Shown here in pieces: positions 16,929-25,578 of a stretch of DNA of 64,000 bases. Source of the stretch: Sagittula salina (lineage in GTDB: Bacteria > Pseudomonadota > Alphaproteobacteria > Rhodobacterales > Rhodobacteraceae); assembly GCF_017813235.1 (NCBI RefSeq), contig NZ_JAGISH010000002.1:62001-126000 (forward strand), given 5' to 3'. The position numbers and the translations under genes are program-made. Numbering within the stretch: position 1 is the stretch's first letter; every line of letters starts with the position of its first letter. Below the pieces are notes generated by a model. That model made no database searches, was not told the DNA's origin, and saw only the letters and a program-made list of their open reading frames with translations.

Positions 16929-18614
16929 ATGGCACTGGATGAACGCAAGGGTGTCTGGAAAAATGCCCGCGGCAAGGGGCGCACCACGCCGAAGGGGCGC
17001 CAGGTCGATGACACCGCGCTGGCCGAGGTGCAAGCGCTGCTGGGCGAGACAGAGCGCCGCCGCGATCTGCTGATCGAGTTCCTCCACCTCATCCAGGATG
17101 CTTATGGCCACCTCTCGGCGGCACACCTGCGCGCTCTGGCCGAAGAAATGCGCCTGTCCATGGCCGAGGTCTACGAGGTCGCCACCTTCTACGCACATTT
17201 TGACGTGGTGAAGGAAGGCGAGACGCCGCCGCCCTCGCTGACCATCCGGGTCTGCGATTCCCTGTCCTGCGAACTGGCTGGCGCCGAACAATTGCGCGCC
17301 GCGCTTGAGGACGGCATGGACCCGGCACAGGTGCGCGTTTTGCGCGCGCCATGCATGGGGCGTTGTGACAGCGCTCCAGTGCTTGAACTCGGCCACAACC
17401 ACATCGGCCACGCCACGGTGGAAAAGGTCAAGAGCGCCATCGCCGCAGGCGACACCCACGCGCGCATGCCTGTGTACGAAACCCTCGCCGCCTATCGTGC
17501 AAAGGGTGGCTATGAGACGCTGACCGCGCTGCGCGACGGCGGCGACTGGGAGGCGGTGCAGGAAACGATCCTCGCCTCCGGTCTGCGGGGGCTGGGCGGC
17601 GCGGGCTTCCCCTCCGGGCGCAAATGGGGCTTCGTGCGGGCCAATCCGGGACCGCGCTACCTTGCCGTGAACGGTGACGAGGGTGAACCGGGGACCTTCA
17701 AGGATCGCGTGTACCTCGAGCGGCATCCGCATGTTTTCCTTGAGGGAATGCTGATCGCCGCCTGGGCGGTGGAGGCCGGGCGCGCCTTTGTCTACATGCG
17801 CGACGAATACCCCGGCATCCTCGCCATGCTGCGCCGCGAGATCGCCGCGCTGGAGGCGGCTCGGATCGTGCCGGAGGGCTACATCGATTTGCGCCGCGGT
17901 GCCGGCGCCTACATCTGCGGCGAAGAAAGCGCGATGATCGAGTCGATCGAGGGCAAGCGTGGTATCCCGCGCCACCGCCCGCCCTACGTGGCGCAAGTGG
18001 GGATCTTCGACCGACCGACACTCGTTCATAACGTTGAAACGCTCTATTGGGTGGCAAAGGTTTGCCGCGAAGGGCCGGAGATCCTCTCCGGGATCGAGAA
18101 GAACGGCCGCAAGGGCCTGCGCTCCTACTCCGTCTCGGGTCGGGTGAGGCAGCCGGGCGTGCACCTGCTGCCCGCCGGGTCCACCATCCGCGACGTGATC
18201 GAGGCAGCGGGCGGGATGCTCGACGGTCACACCCTCAAGGCCTACCAGCCGGGCGGCCCGTCCTCCGGCCTGCTGCCCGCGACGATGGACGACGTGCCGC
18301 TCGATTTCGACACGTTGCAACCGCACGGCAGTTTCATCGGATCGGCGGCGGTGGTTGTGCTGTCGCACCAGGACAGCGCGCGGGAGGCGGCGATGAACAT
18401 GCTGCGATTCTTCGAGGACGAATCCTGCGGGCAATGCACCCCGTGTCGGGTGGGCTGCGAAAAGGCGGTAAAGCTGATGAGCGCGGATCACTGGGACACG
18501 GGCCTGCTGGAGGAACTGTCGCAGGCGATGGTCGACGCCTCCATCTGCGGATTGGGGCAGGCGGCGCCCAACCCCATCCGCATGGTTATGAAACACTTCC
18601 CCGACGAAATCTGA
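16929..18614 (+). CDS. NuoE-NuoF fusion, NAD-dependent formate dehydrogenase beta-type subunit
   Basis: A 561-residue fusion. Residues 20-160 are NuoE/FdsG-like, with four [2Fe-2S] cysteines (CDSLSC near 109-114 and CMGRC near 142-146). Residues 190-561 are NuoF/FdsB-like: the FMN/NADH stretch GLGGAGFPSGRKW near 221, NGDEGEPGTFKDR, GAYICGEESAMIESIEGKRG, then the [4Fe-4S] cysteines in CGQCTPCRVGC near 500 and SICGLG near 540. All cofactor ligands are present, so it should be a working diaphorase. It normally pairs with a molybdenum formate dehydrogenase alpha subunit, but none is present downstream. The ATG at 16929 follows GGAGGTGTGGTC. Confidence 0.9.
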   Translation: MALDERKGVWKNARGKGRTTPKGRQVDDTALAEVQALLGETERRRDLLIEFLHLIQDAYGHLSAAHLRALAEEMRLSMAEVYEVATFYAHFDVVKEGETPPPSLTIRVCDSLSCELAGAEQLRAALEDGMDPAQVRVLRAPCMGRCDSAPVLELGHNHIGHATVEKVKSAIAAGDTHARMPVYETLAAYRAKGGYETLTALRDGGDWEAVQETILASGLRGLGGAGFPSGRKWGFVRANPGPRYLAVNGDEGEPGTFKDRVYLERHPHVFLEGMLIAAWAVEAGRAFVYMRDEYPGILAMLRREIAALEAARIVPEGYIDLRRGAGAYICGEESAMIESIEGKRGIPRHRPPYVAQVGIFDRPTLVHNVETLYWVAKVCREGPEILSGIEKNGRKGLRSYSVSGRVRQPGVHLLPAGSTIRDVIEAAGGMLDGHTLKAYQPGGPSSGLLPATMDDVPLDFDTLQPHGSFIGSAAVVVLSHQDSAREAAMNMLRFFEDESCGQCTPCRVGCEKAVKLMSADHWDTGLLEELSQAMVDASICGLGQAAPNPIRMVMKHFPDEI

Positions 18615-18620
18615 CGCAAG

Positions 18621-18645
18621 GCGGGCGGGGGAATTCCCCGCCCGC
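18621..18645. terminator. Hairpin between convergent genes
   Basis: GCGGGCGGGG and CCCCGCCCGC form a ten-pair stem around GAATT, between the NuoEF fusion and the small convergent gene. There is no clear U-run in either direction. Confidence 0.5.
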
Positions 18646-18651
18646 GGCTAT

Positions 18652-18897
18652 TCAGTTGTCTTCGTTCTGCTGAGCCCAGAGCACGCAATTGTCGTAGGTG
18701 TCTGGCCCGTACTTGATGATGCCGTAACCCTTTTCGACAAGGATGTTCTGTCCGCCGCCCCGGACCTGGTCACAGGCAATAAGGGCGTTGTTGGCATCGA
18801 CCCTGCCGTTCTTGCTGCCGACGTAGCAGCGTTGCTGGGCATCCGCGGCCCCGGCCGCCAACCCCAAGGCCATGGCCGCGATCAGGAACTGTCTCAT
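18652..18897 (-). CDS. Small exported protein, unknown function
   Basis: An 81-residue protein with a Sec signal peptide of about 20 residues (MRQFLIAAMALGLAAGAADA) and a short mature part with three cysteines (RCYVG, IACDQV, NCVLW) and a Gly-rich middle (QVRGGGQNILVEKGYGII). The ATG follows a strong GGAGAG site, so the longer upstream frame is not needed. No family recognised. It converges on the NuoEF fusion gene. One unpaired cysteine may imply a disulfide partner or a ligand. Confidence 0.75.
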   Translation of the reverse strand: MRQFLIAAMALGLAAGAADAQQRCYVGSKNGRVDANNALIACDQVRGGGQNILVEKGYGIIKYGPDTYDNCVLWAQQNEDN

Positions 18898-18994
18898 TTT
18901 GCTCTCCTCTTCCTTGGCACGCTTGGGTTTTCGCATGGCGCAAGGGATGCGGCCTTGATCAGGCGCAATCGACTAAATTTTTTCGGCGCGGGGC

Positions 18995-19129
18995 TCAATC
19001 GGTGCGATAGACGGCACAGATGCAACCGCGCGCCTTGAGCGACCGGCACAGCGACCAGGCCGCGTCGCGGCTGGGCCGCCCGAGGCGCGCCATATAGTAG
19101 CCCCTCTTCGGGCTGGCGCGGCTGTTGGA
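18995..19129 (-). other. In-frame coding-like continuation of the lytic transglycosylase after TGA
   Basis: After the TGA at 19130-19132 the same frame continues for 44 codons to another TGA at 18995-18997. It encodes a segment containing YYMARLGRPSRDAAWSLC and ending CAVYRTD. This looks like a real C-terminal domain end, so the stop codon is probably a nonsense mutation. Confidence 0.55.
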
Positions 19130-19900
19130 TCATATGAGGAAGGGTTCGTTTTTCCCGATCTGACCCCGGCAGGCGCGCGTGACTTTCCGGAACTTCGCCA
19201 GCGCCGCCTTTTTCGTCACGCCAAAGGCGACCTGCACGCCCCAAGGCGGCAGTGGCTGGTGCACGGGGGCTACGGGCGGGTAAGGCGTCAGCCGACGGTG
19301 CCGCGCCAGCGCGTGACAGGCTGGAAGGAATGGCTCCGTTTTCGACAGGCGGTAGTCGTGTTCCTCGGGCGGGGCGTCGCGCCATGTCTCTGCGGGCAGG
19401 CCGATTATGATCGTTACGTAGTCGATGGTTTCCCGCGCCAGCCCGCCGGTCTCGGTGATCAACCCCTCGGCGCGCCGCTCGCCGCCGTTGTATCCCACCG
19501 CCGCCAGCCCGTGGTTGCCATATCGGTTCGTCATCTCGCCAAGGTACTGCGCAGAGAACTCCAGCGCGGCGGCAGGGTTGTAGGGATCGTCAAGACCGCG
19601 CAGCGCCGCCGTCGACGCGATGAACTGCGCGATACCCATGGCCTGCGCCGGGCTGAGGGCGTGCGGGTCAAAGCGGCTTTCCTGCCAGATCAGCCGGGCA
19701 AAGAAACCGGGGTCGAGCGCGTTCTCCCGTGCGAAGGCCCCGATCGCCTGACAGGTGTCATGGGCGAAATGCGAGGGCCGGATGCACTGCACGGCGCCAT
19801 GCGTTCCGGTGGAGCACAGTGTGCCGGGTTCGTCCGGGCTGGCAGCCCGCACCGGCCCCGAAACACACAATACCGTCAGGATCAGCCACCACACCCGCAT
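19130..19900 (-). CDS. Lytic transglycosylase, probably truncated
   Basis: A 256-residue exported murein hydrolase with a signal peptide (about 1-19). The SLT catalytic domain spans about 50-160. The catalytic Glu is in LIWQESRFDPHALSPAQAMG, followed by GIAQFIASTA and AVGYNGGERRA. The rest is a proline-rich linker and a C-terminal region starting WGVQVAFGVTKKAALAKF. The frame meets TGA at 19130-19132, but coding-like sequence continues in the same frame for 44 residues, so the family's C-terminal domain may be cut. The catalytic part is intact and probably active. Monocistronic. Confidence 0.85.
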   Translation of the reverse strand: MRVWWLILTVLCVSGPVRAASPDEPGTLCSTGTHGAVQCIRPSHFAHDTCQAIGAFARENALDPGFFARLIWQESRFDPHALSPAQAMGIAQFIASTAALRGLDDPYNPAAALEFSAQYLGEMTNRYGNHGLAAVGYNGGERRAEGLITETGGLARETIDYVTIIIGLPAETWRDAPPEEHDYRLSKTEPFLPACHALARHRRLTPYPPVAPVHQPLPPWGVQVAFGVTKKAALAKFRKVTRACRGQIGKNEPFLI

Positions 19901-20002
19901 GGCGCCACTAAGGTCAAGCCACGCGGTGCAGTCAACTCACACTTTCATTAGCTGCCCCGGCGTATTAGGTGGGATGAACGGTATGACAGAAGGCAGGCGT
20001 GC

Positions 20003-21142
20003 ATGTCCTTTTTCGGCAAGCTGAAGAACAAGCTGTTCAAGACGTCCTCAAAGCTGGACGAGGGCCTCGACGCCATCGTCGAGGAGGGCGAGGGCACGCA
20101 AGAGCTTGTGGCCACCCCGGCGCCCGGCTCGGCCCCCGCTCCGGCCTCCGCTCCGGCCCCGGTGTCGCAGGCCGACGCCGCGCCGGAACCGCAGGCGCCG
20201 CTCCCCTCGCTCGATCCCATGCCGCTGCCCGAAGAGACGGAACCGCAGGGCACGCATCGGCCGGGCCTGCTGGGTCGCTTGATGGGCGGCGGCCGCGAGG
20301 ACGAACCGCGCCGGGTGCTGGACGACGAGATGCTGGAAAGCCTCGAGGAGCTGTTGATCGCCGCCGACATGGGCGTGGACACGGCGCTGCGTGTGACCTC
20401 GAACATTGCCGAGGGGCGCATGGGGCGCCGCGTCTCCGCCCGCGAGATCAAGGAATTGCTGGCGGAGGAAATCGCCCGCGTCATGGAAACGGTGGCGCGT
20501 CCGCTGCCGCTGTATCCGTCTAAGCCGCAGGTGGTGCTGGTGGTGGGCGTGAACGGGTCGGGCAAGACCACGACAATCGGCAAGCTCGCGTCCCAGTTCA
20601 AGGCCGCCGGCAAGTCGGTGGTGATCGCGGCGGGCGATACCTTTCGCGCGGCGGCGGTGGAGCAGCTTCAGGTCTGGGGCGACCGCGCCGGCGTGCCGGT
20701 CCTGACGGCGCCCGAAGGCTCGGATCCGGCCTCGCTGGCCTTTGACGCCATGACAAAGGCACAGGCCGAGGGCGCTGACCTGCTGATGATCGACACGGCG
20801 GGACGCCTGCAGAACCGCGCCGATCTGATGGAAGAACTGGCCAAGATCGTCCGCGTCATTCGTAAGAAGGACCCGGAGGCACCGCACAATACGCTTCTGG
20901 TGCTGGATGCGACGACGGGCCAGAACGCGCTTGTCCAGACAGAGGCCTTCCGCCAGTTGGCCGACGTTTCGGGGCTTGTGATGACAAAGCTCGACGGTAC
21001 CGCAAAGGGCGGCGTTCTGGTGGCGTTGGCTGACAAGTTCGGCCTGCCGATCCACGCTATCGGCGTAGGCGAGCAGATCGACGACCTTGCCCCCTTCGAT
21101 CCGGAGGAATTCGCCGCCGCGCTGACAGGGCTCCAACGCTGA
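20003..21142 (+). CDS. ftsY: Signal recognition particle receptor FtsY
   Basis: A 379-residue SRP receptor GTPase that docks ribosome-nascent chains at the inner membrane. Residues 1-85 are the acidic, Ala/Pro-rich A region with an N-terminal amphipathic start (MSFFGKLKNKLFKTSSKLDE). The N domain follows, then the G domain with P-loop GVNGSGKTTTIGK near 179-191, DTFRAAAVEQL near 213, DTAGRLQNR near 263 and TKLDGTAKGG near 328. All GTPase motifs are intact. The ATG has weak upstream pairing (GGCAGGCGTGC). It probably has its own promoter in the 100 bases after the transglycosylase on the opposite strand. Confidence 0.98.
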   Translation: MSFFGKLKNKLFKTSSKLDEGLDAIVEEGEGTQELVATPAPGSAPAPASAPAPVSQADAAPEPQAPLPSLDPMPLPEETEPQGTHRPGLLGRLMGGGREDEPRRVLDDEMLESLEELLIAADMGVDTALRVTSNIAEGRMGRRVSAREIKELLAEEIARVMETVARPLPLYPSKPQVVLVVGVNGSGKTTTIGKLASQFKAAGKSVVIAAGDTFRAAAVEQLQVWGDRAGVPVLTAPEGSDPASLAFDAMTKAQAEGADLLMIDTAGRLQNRADLMEELAKIVRVIRKKDPEAPHNTLLVLDATTGQNALVQTEAFRQLADVSGLVMTKLDGTAKGGVLVALADKFGLPIHAIGVGEQIDDLAPFDPEEFAAALTGLQR

Positions 21143-21166
21143 CAGGAGACCAACTCTGATCGGGCC

Positions 21167-21655
21167 CTAATCCGTGTGGGTGCCGAGCCAGCGCTCCACC
21201 TGTCCGAGCACGAATAGCACCACGACGACCAGTGCCGTGGCCATGGCAGAAATCGCGATGCTGCCCGCGCCGCAGCCAAGGCCGATGGCCCCGCATAGCC
21301 ACAGCGACGCCCCCGTGGTCAGGTTCTGCACCTGTCCGCCGGAGGTAAAGATCACTCCCGCCGCGAGGAAAGCCACGCCCGCCGTCACCGCCTCGATCAT
21401 GCGCAGGGGATCGTGCCGCTGTTCGCCGGTGTTGCCAAAGCTGATCGCGGACAGTTCCTGACCCACGAGAACAAAGAGACAGGCCGCAACCGCCACGAGG
21501 ATATGCGTTCGGAGCCCGGCAGGTTTGCCTTGCAACTCCCGCTCCAGTCCGACAATGGCCGAGAGCAGCACCGCAACGCTGAGGCGGGTGAAGGCGAGGG
21601 ATGCCGGGACGACCGAAAAGCTGGCGCCGATTTCGTCGGCGATTTGATTCCACAT
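21167..21655 (-). CDS. MgtC/SapB family membrane protein
   Basis: A 162-residue inner-membrane protein with about four or five hydrophobic segments. The family core GLERELQGKPAGLRTHIL lies near 37-55, followed by the Gly-rich second and third segments (AGVAFLAAGVIF, LWLCGAIGLGCGAG). MgtC-type proteins support growth in low magnesium and bind F-ATPase in pathogens; whether this short one does so is unknown. It lacks the C-terminal ACT-like soluble domain of long MgtC. It is convergent with ftsY and divergent from the DMT permease. The ATG is preceded by GGAAACGC after a GGAGGAAA stretch. Confidence 0.88.
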   Translation of the reverse strand: MWNQIADEIGASFSVVPASLAFTRLSVAVLLSAIVGLERELQGKPAGLRTHILVAVAACLFVLVGQELSAISFGNTGEQRHDPLRMIEAVTAGVAFLAAGVIFTSGGQVQNLTTGASLWLCGAIGLGCGAGSIAISAMATALVVVVLFVLGQVERWLGTHTD

Positions 21656-21722
21656 GCGTTTCCTCCACTTCCGTTTGGAAAGCTAACAGGACAGGGAACG
21701 AACCGGTTCCCGGAAGGGGCAG

Positions 21723-22625
21723 ATGAGCGACTGGCTGATTTCACTCGAAGGCACCGCCGCCGGCCACACGCTGGCGCTCTGGCTGGCGCTGGCGGCAGCC
21801 CTGCTGCACGCGGTTTTTGGTGCGTTGCAGAAGGGGCGCCACGACCCGTGGCTGTCGCGCGGCGCCATCGACGGGTCTTACGGTCTTATGGCCGCGCCCT
21901 TCGCGCTGTTTGTCGTGCCGTGGCCCGAGCCGCACATGTGGCCGATCTTTGCCGGGGCCTTCGTTATTCACTGTATCTACAAGATCCTGCAGGCCTACGC
22001 CTATACGCGCGGTGCCTACACGGTGGTCTACCCGGTGGTGCGCGGCACCGGCCCGCTGTTTGCCGTGATCGGCGCGGCGCTGGTGTTCGGAGAACATTTT
22101 TCCATGGTCCAATGGCTCGGGGTGGCTGTGCTGCTGGCGGGAATCTTCGGGCTTGCCGTCTACAACTTCCTCTTCCTCGAGGTCGACCGGGAGACGCTGC
22201 CGGCCGCGCTCGCCTTTGCCGTGGCGACGGGGCTCTTCGTGGCACTCTACACCACCTATGACGCCTACGGCATCCGCGCCACTGCCAACCCGTTCACCTT
22301 CCTCGCTTGGTTCTTCTTCATAGACGGGTTCCTGATGCCGGTGATCGGTATTCTGCGCTACCGGGCGATGGCCGCGCCTCCCGCGCTGGGGCCACTGATG
22401 GCGCGGGGCGTGGTGGGGGCGGTGATCGCCTTCTTCAGTTTCGGCTCGATCATGTTGGCCACAAGACTCGACAAGGTCGGCGAAGCGGCGGTCCTGCGGG
22501 AGACCTCAACCGTCTTCGCCGCCGTCATCGGCTGGCTGGTGCTGAAGGAAACGGTCGGACCGCGCCGCATCGCTCTCATGAGCTTGATCGCGGCGGGCGC
22601 GGTGATCGTTGAGTTGGGCGGCTGA
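21723..22625 (+). CDS. EamA/DMT superfamily permease
   Basis: A 300-residue inner-membrane protein with about ten segments in two EamA-like halves. The first half ends with the GTGPLFAVIGAALVFGE strand-turn and the second with REDSTVFAAVIGWLVLKE, where the VFGE and VLKE pieces are typical of DMT transporters. Charged residues are few in the membrane parts. Substrate cannot be told; this superfamily exports amino acids, drugs or sugars. The ATG at 21723 follows GGGGCAG. yciB starts 40 bases later in the same direction, so they likely share a transcript. Confidence 0.85.
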   Translation: MSDWLISLEGTAAGHTLALWLALAAALLHAVFGALQKGRHDPWLSRGAIDGSYGLMAAPFALFVVPWPEPHMWPIFAGAFVIHCIYKILQAYAYTRGAYTVVYPVVRGTGPLFAVIGAALVFGEHFSMVQWLGVAVLLAGIFGLAVYNFLFLEVDRETLPAALAFAVATGLFVALYTTYDAYGIRATANPFTFLAWFFFIDGFLMPVIGILRYRAMAAPPALGPLMARGVVGAVIAFFSFGSIMLATRLDKVGEAAVLRETSTVFAAVIGWLVLKETVGPRRIALMSLIAAGAVIVELGG

Positions 22626-22665
22626 AAGGCTTATCCGGGACCGGAGCAGATGAAGGAGACAGGCC

Positions 22666-23277
22666 GTGGCAGACGGAAATCAAGTAAACGGCGGGCTCAA
22701 GAGCGCGCTTGAATTCGGCCCGGTTCTGGCTTTCTTCGTAGCCTACCTCTGGCTGAAGGACCGGACCTTCACCATCGGCGGCACCGACTACGAAGGTTTC
22801 GTCCTTGTTACGGCGGGCTTCATTCCGGTGTTGCTGCTGTCCATGGCGGCGCTCTGGAAGCTGACCGGCCACCTGAGCCGGATGCAGGTGGTCACGGCGG
22901 TGCTGGTGGTGGTTTTTGGCGGCCTGACGGTCTGGCTCAACGACGACCGGTTTTTCAAAATGAAGCCCACCCTGATCTACCTCCTCTTCGGGGCTGCGCT
23001 CGCTATCGGGCTGATGCGGGGCGAAAGCTGGCTCCAGTCCGTGATGGAAGGGGTCATGCCGCTCCGTCGCGAAGGCTGGATGATCCTCACCAAGCGGGTC
23101 ATGTGGGTCTTCTTTGGCCTCGCCGTCCTGAACGAGATCATCTGGCGAACCATGTCGACGGAGGTCTGGGTCACCTTCAAGACCTTCGGCCTTACGGCGG
23201 CGGTGTTCGGGTTCTTCATGACCCAGGCGGGGCTCTTCCGAACCTATGCCATCGAGGATCAGGACCCCGCGGAGTGA
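22666..23277 (+). CDS. yciB: YciB/IspZ intracellular septation protein A family
   Basis: A 203-residue inner-membrane protein with about five or six hydrophobic segments and the family marks LEFGPVLAFF near 15-24, KPTLIYLLFG near 103-112 and RVMWVFFGLAVLNEIIWRT near 143. YciB supports envelope integrity and normal length in E. coli. The start is GTG at 22666 with AAGGAGAC upstream at proper spacing. It lies 40 bases after the DMT permease and is the last gene of that unit, with repeat copy 2 about 80 bases downstream. Confidence 0.93.
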   Translation: MADGNQVNGGLKSALEFGPVLAFFVAYLWLKDRTFTIGGTDYEGFVLVTAGFIPVLLLSMAALWKLTGHLSRMQVVTAVLVVVFGGLTVWLNDDRFFKMKPTLIYLLFGAALAIGLMRGESWLQSVMEGVMPLRREGWMILTKRVMWVFFGLAVLNEIIWRTMSTEVWVTFKTFGLTAAVFGFFMTQAGLFRTYAIEDQDPAE

Positions 23278-23356
23278 ATGTCCCGGCATGGGAAACATAT
23301 CGAACCCAATGAAATCGGTGGTTTGAACCGGGTCGTTTCACCCGTTTTTAAGCCTT

Positions 23357-23417
23357 GGGGGGCTCCGCCCCCGCGCGCTGTGCGCGCTCCCCCGCGGTAT
23401 TTTTGAACCAAAGAAGC
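23357..23417 (+). repeat. 3'-end repeat element, copy 2
   Basis: A GGGGGGCTCCGCCCCC hairpin, a second GCGCGC-TGT-GCGCGC hairpin and the conserved tail CCCCCGCGGTATTTTTGAAC followed by CAAAGAAGC, 80 bases after yciB in its orientation. Confidence 0.8.
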
Positions 23418-23575
23418 AAGGGATTATTAACCACAAGGTGATTTCCTTCTAGGGCGGTACAGGCTGCGGAGCCGATGACCGCAACCGAAGAAGCCCCCGC
23501 CTCCCTCATGTGCGTGTTTCAAGCAAATCGGGAGCGGGGGTGGACCGGCGCGGCTGCCAAGGCTCTGCGTCCAGT

Positions 23576-23639
23576 GCTTCTTTGGTTCCAAAATACCGCG
23601 GGGGAGGCGCTCCGCAGGAGCGGCGGGGGCAGCGCCCCC
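23576..23639 (-). repeat. 3'-end repeat element, copy 3
   Basis: On the minus strand a GGGGGCGCTGCCCCC hairpin and a second hairpin are followed by CCCCCGCGGTATTTTGGAAC and CAAAGAAGC. It lies 119 bases after the Lrp gene stop, in that gene's orientation. Confidence 0.8.
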
Positions 23640-23757
23640 TGCTCCCTTTCGAACCTTGGCAACGTCAAGATGGTGTTTCGATTGCCCGGCTTGACGCGTC
23701 GTCTTATCCGGGCGCCCTGCAAGTGAAGGCAAAGCTGGGCTTCCTGTACCCCTTCCC

Positions 23758-24192
23758 TCAGGTGCCGCGGTCGATCTTGGTGCTTAGGTGAATGAGGCTT
23801 TCGGAACTGCGCACGCCCTTGGTTTCGCAGATGCGGTCGAGCGAGGCGTCGAGAGCTTCCGTTGTCTGTGCGCAGAGCGTCACCAGCAGGTCGAAGCGAC
23901 CGGAGGTCGTGTGCACGCTGTCGACCTCGGGCAGCGCCTTCAGCCGGGCAAGCAGCGCCGGGGTATCGGTCGGAGCGACCGAGATCAACACAGTGGCGCG
24001 CAGCGGGGGACGCAGGGCGGGGCCGCGCCGCAGGGTGTAACCGGCGATGGCGCCAGAGGCCTCAAGCCGGTCGAGCCGCGCCTGCACGGTGGTGCGCGCC
24101 AGTCCGAGCCGCCGCGCGAGGTCCGCCACCGGCAAGCGGGCATTGTCGGAGAGCGCCGCGATCAGGGTGCGGTCTGTATCGTCGATTTGCAT
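23758..24192 (-). CDS. Lrp/AsnC family transcriptional regulator
   Basis: A 144-residue regulator. Residues 1-60 form the DNA-binding domain (DDTDRTLIAALSDNARLPVA with the AARRLGLARTTVQARLDRLE recognition helix). Residues 65-140 form the RAM ligand-binding domain with LPEVDSVHTTSGRFDLLV. It is divergent from the ornithine decarboxylase gene with 143 bases between start codons, so control of that gene and of itself is likely. Effector unknown, possibly a basic amino acid. Repeat copy 3 follows it. Confidence 0.93.
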   Translation of the reverse strand: MQIDDTDRTLIAALSDNARLPVADLARRLGLARTTVQARLDRLEASGAIAGYTLRRGPALRPPLRATVLISVAPTDTPALLARLKALPEVDSVHTTSGRFDLLVTLCAQTTEALDASLDRICETKGVRSSESLIHLSTKIDRGT

Positions 24193-24335
24193 GGCTTTTC
24201 CCGTCTATTTGTCGCGTAGCCTGCCACGATTGTTACAGGATGCCGATAGGAATCGACGGCGTTCGAAAAGACACTCGTTACTGAGAGCAAAGATGCAAGG
24301 CCGTCGCGGCGGCGAGAGGCGAGCGGGAGAAACAG

Positions 24336-25454
24336 ATGCTGAGAGAAACCTTTCGGATCGATCCGGCGCGCTGGCTGGCGCGCGAGGCACCCGACGAACC
24401 TGTGTTCTTTTACGATCCGGTGCGGCTTGACCGTCAGGCGGCGCGGTTTCACAGGCATTTCCCCGGAGAGGTGACCTATGCCGTGAAGGCCAACCCCGAC
24501 CCGGTGGTGATCGAGGCGCTGGCGCGGGGCGGCATGGCGGCCTTTGATGTGGCCTCGCCCGAGGAGATGGAGTTGGTCGCCTCTGTCGCGCCGCATGCGC
24601 GGCTGCATTACCATAACCCGGTGCGATCGCAGGCGGAGGTGCGCGCCGGGCGGCGGCACGGGGTGGTGTCATGGTCCATCGACCGGATGGGAGAACTGGA
24701 CAAGCTGGGCCCCATCCACGACATGGAGATCGCCGTGCGTCTGAAGCTGCCCGTGGTGGGCGCGGTCTACGATTTCGGGACGAAGTTCGGCGCCTCGCCG
24801 GAGCAGGCGGAGGCGCTGTTGCGCGCGGTGGCCGCGCGGGGCGGCATTCCGTCGATGACCTTTCACCCCGGCACGCAATGCCGCGAGGCCGCCGCCTGGG
24901 AGGCCTATATCGCCGCCTGCGCTGAGGTGGCGCGGCGCGCGGGCGTCACGCTGGCGCGGCTGAACGTCGGCGGCGGTTTCCCGGCGTACCGGGAGGAGCC
25001 TTCGCCGGACCTGGAGGTAATCTTTGCCCGTATCGCGGATTGCGCCGCGCGCGCCTTTGGCCCAGGCGCGCCGCGGCTGGTCTGCGAACCGGGGCGGGCG
25101 ATGGTGGCGGAGGCCTTCGAGCTGGCTTTGCGGGCCAAGGCGGTATCCGGCGGGGCGGTATTTCTGAACGACGGCATCTATGGCGGCCTCAGCGAGTGGC
25201 GTGACCTGCAGGCGTCGCAGCGGCTGACGGTGTTGCGCCCGGATGGCACGCCGCGCGGCGGTCGGCTGGTGGAGCGCGAGGTGTTTGGCCCGACCTGCGA
25301 CAGTCTGGACCGGCTGTCCGACAAGGTGGCTCTTCCGGAGGCGCTGGAGGAGGGCGATTACATCCTGTTTCACGCCTGCGGCGCCTATTCCACGGCGCTC
25401 GCCACCCGATTCAACGGGTATGGCGCGCGGCGCATCGTGACGCTGCTGCACTAG
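24336..25454 (+). CDS. Ornithine (diaminoacid) decarboxylase, fold III
   Basis: A 372-residue PLP enzyme of the alanine-racemase fold. It has the PLP lysine at K51 in YAVKANPD, the HPGTQCREA piece near 186, the phosphate-binding GGGFP near 222, EPGRAM near 252 and the active-site Cys in GPTCDSLD near 320. The length and GPTCDSLD motif fit ornithine decarboxylase (putrescine synthesis) rather than DAP decarboxylase; lysine may also be used. The ATG is preceded by GCGGGAGAAAC. It is controlled most likely by the divergent Lrp gene. A GGGCGC-TCC-GCGCCC hairpin at 25486-25500 may end it. Confidence 0.9.
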   Translation: MLRETFRIDPARWLAREAPDEPVFFYDPVRLDRQAARFHRHFPGEVTYAVKANPDPVVIEALARGGMAAFDVASPEEMELVASVAPHARLHYHNPVRSQAEVRAGRRHGVVSWSIDRMGELDKLGPIHDMEIAVRLKLPVVGAVYDFGTKFGASPEQAEALLRAVAARGGIPSMTFHPGTQCREAAAWEAYIAACAEVARRAGVTLARLNVGGGFPAYREEPSPDLEVIFARIADCAARAFGPGAPRLVCEPGRAMVAEAFELALRAKAVSGGAVFLNDGIYGGLSEWRDLQASQRLTVLRPDGTPRGGRLVEREVFGPTCDSLDRLSDKVALPEALEEGDYILFHACGAYSTALATRFNGYGARRIVTLLH

Positions 25455-25578
25455 GCTGTCGCGCCGTTGCGCGGGGCGGTGCAGGGGGCGCTCCGCGCCC
25501 TTGCCGTACCGTCAGACAGGCACTGGACACCGCGCCGTCAGGGGGTAGTCTCCGCTCAAACAGTTGAGGGAGGGTTCC

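Larger units (their letters stand above)
23278..23757. other. Spacer with two opposed repeat elements
   Basis: The 480-base spacer between the convergent yciB and Lrp genes contains repeat copy 2 (plus strand) and copy 3 (minus strand), one for each gene end. Nothing else supported; short open frames look random. Confidence 0.5.

Noticed and set aside
24193-24335. Riboswitch or attenuator before ornithine decarboxylase
   Set aside because: No clear aptamer-like structure or terminator/antiterminator pair seen.
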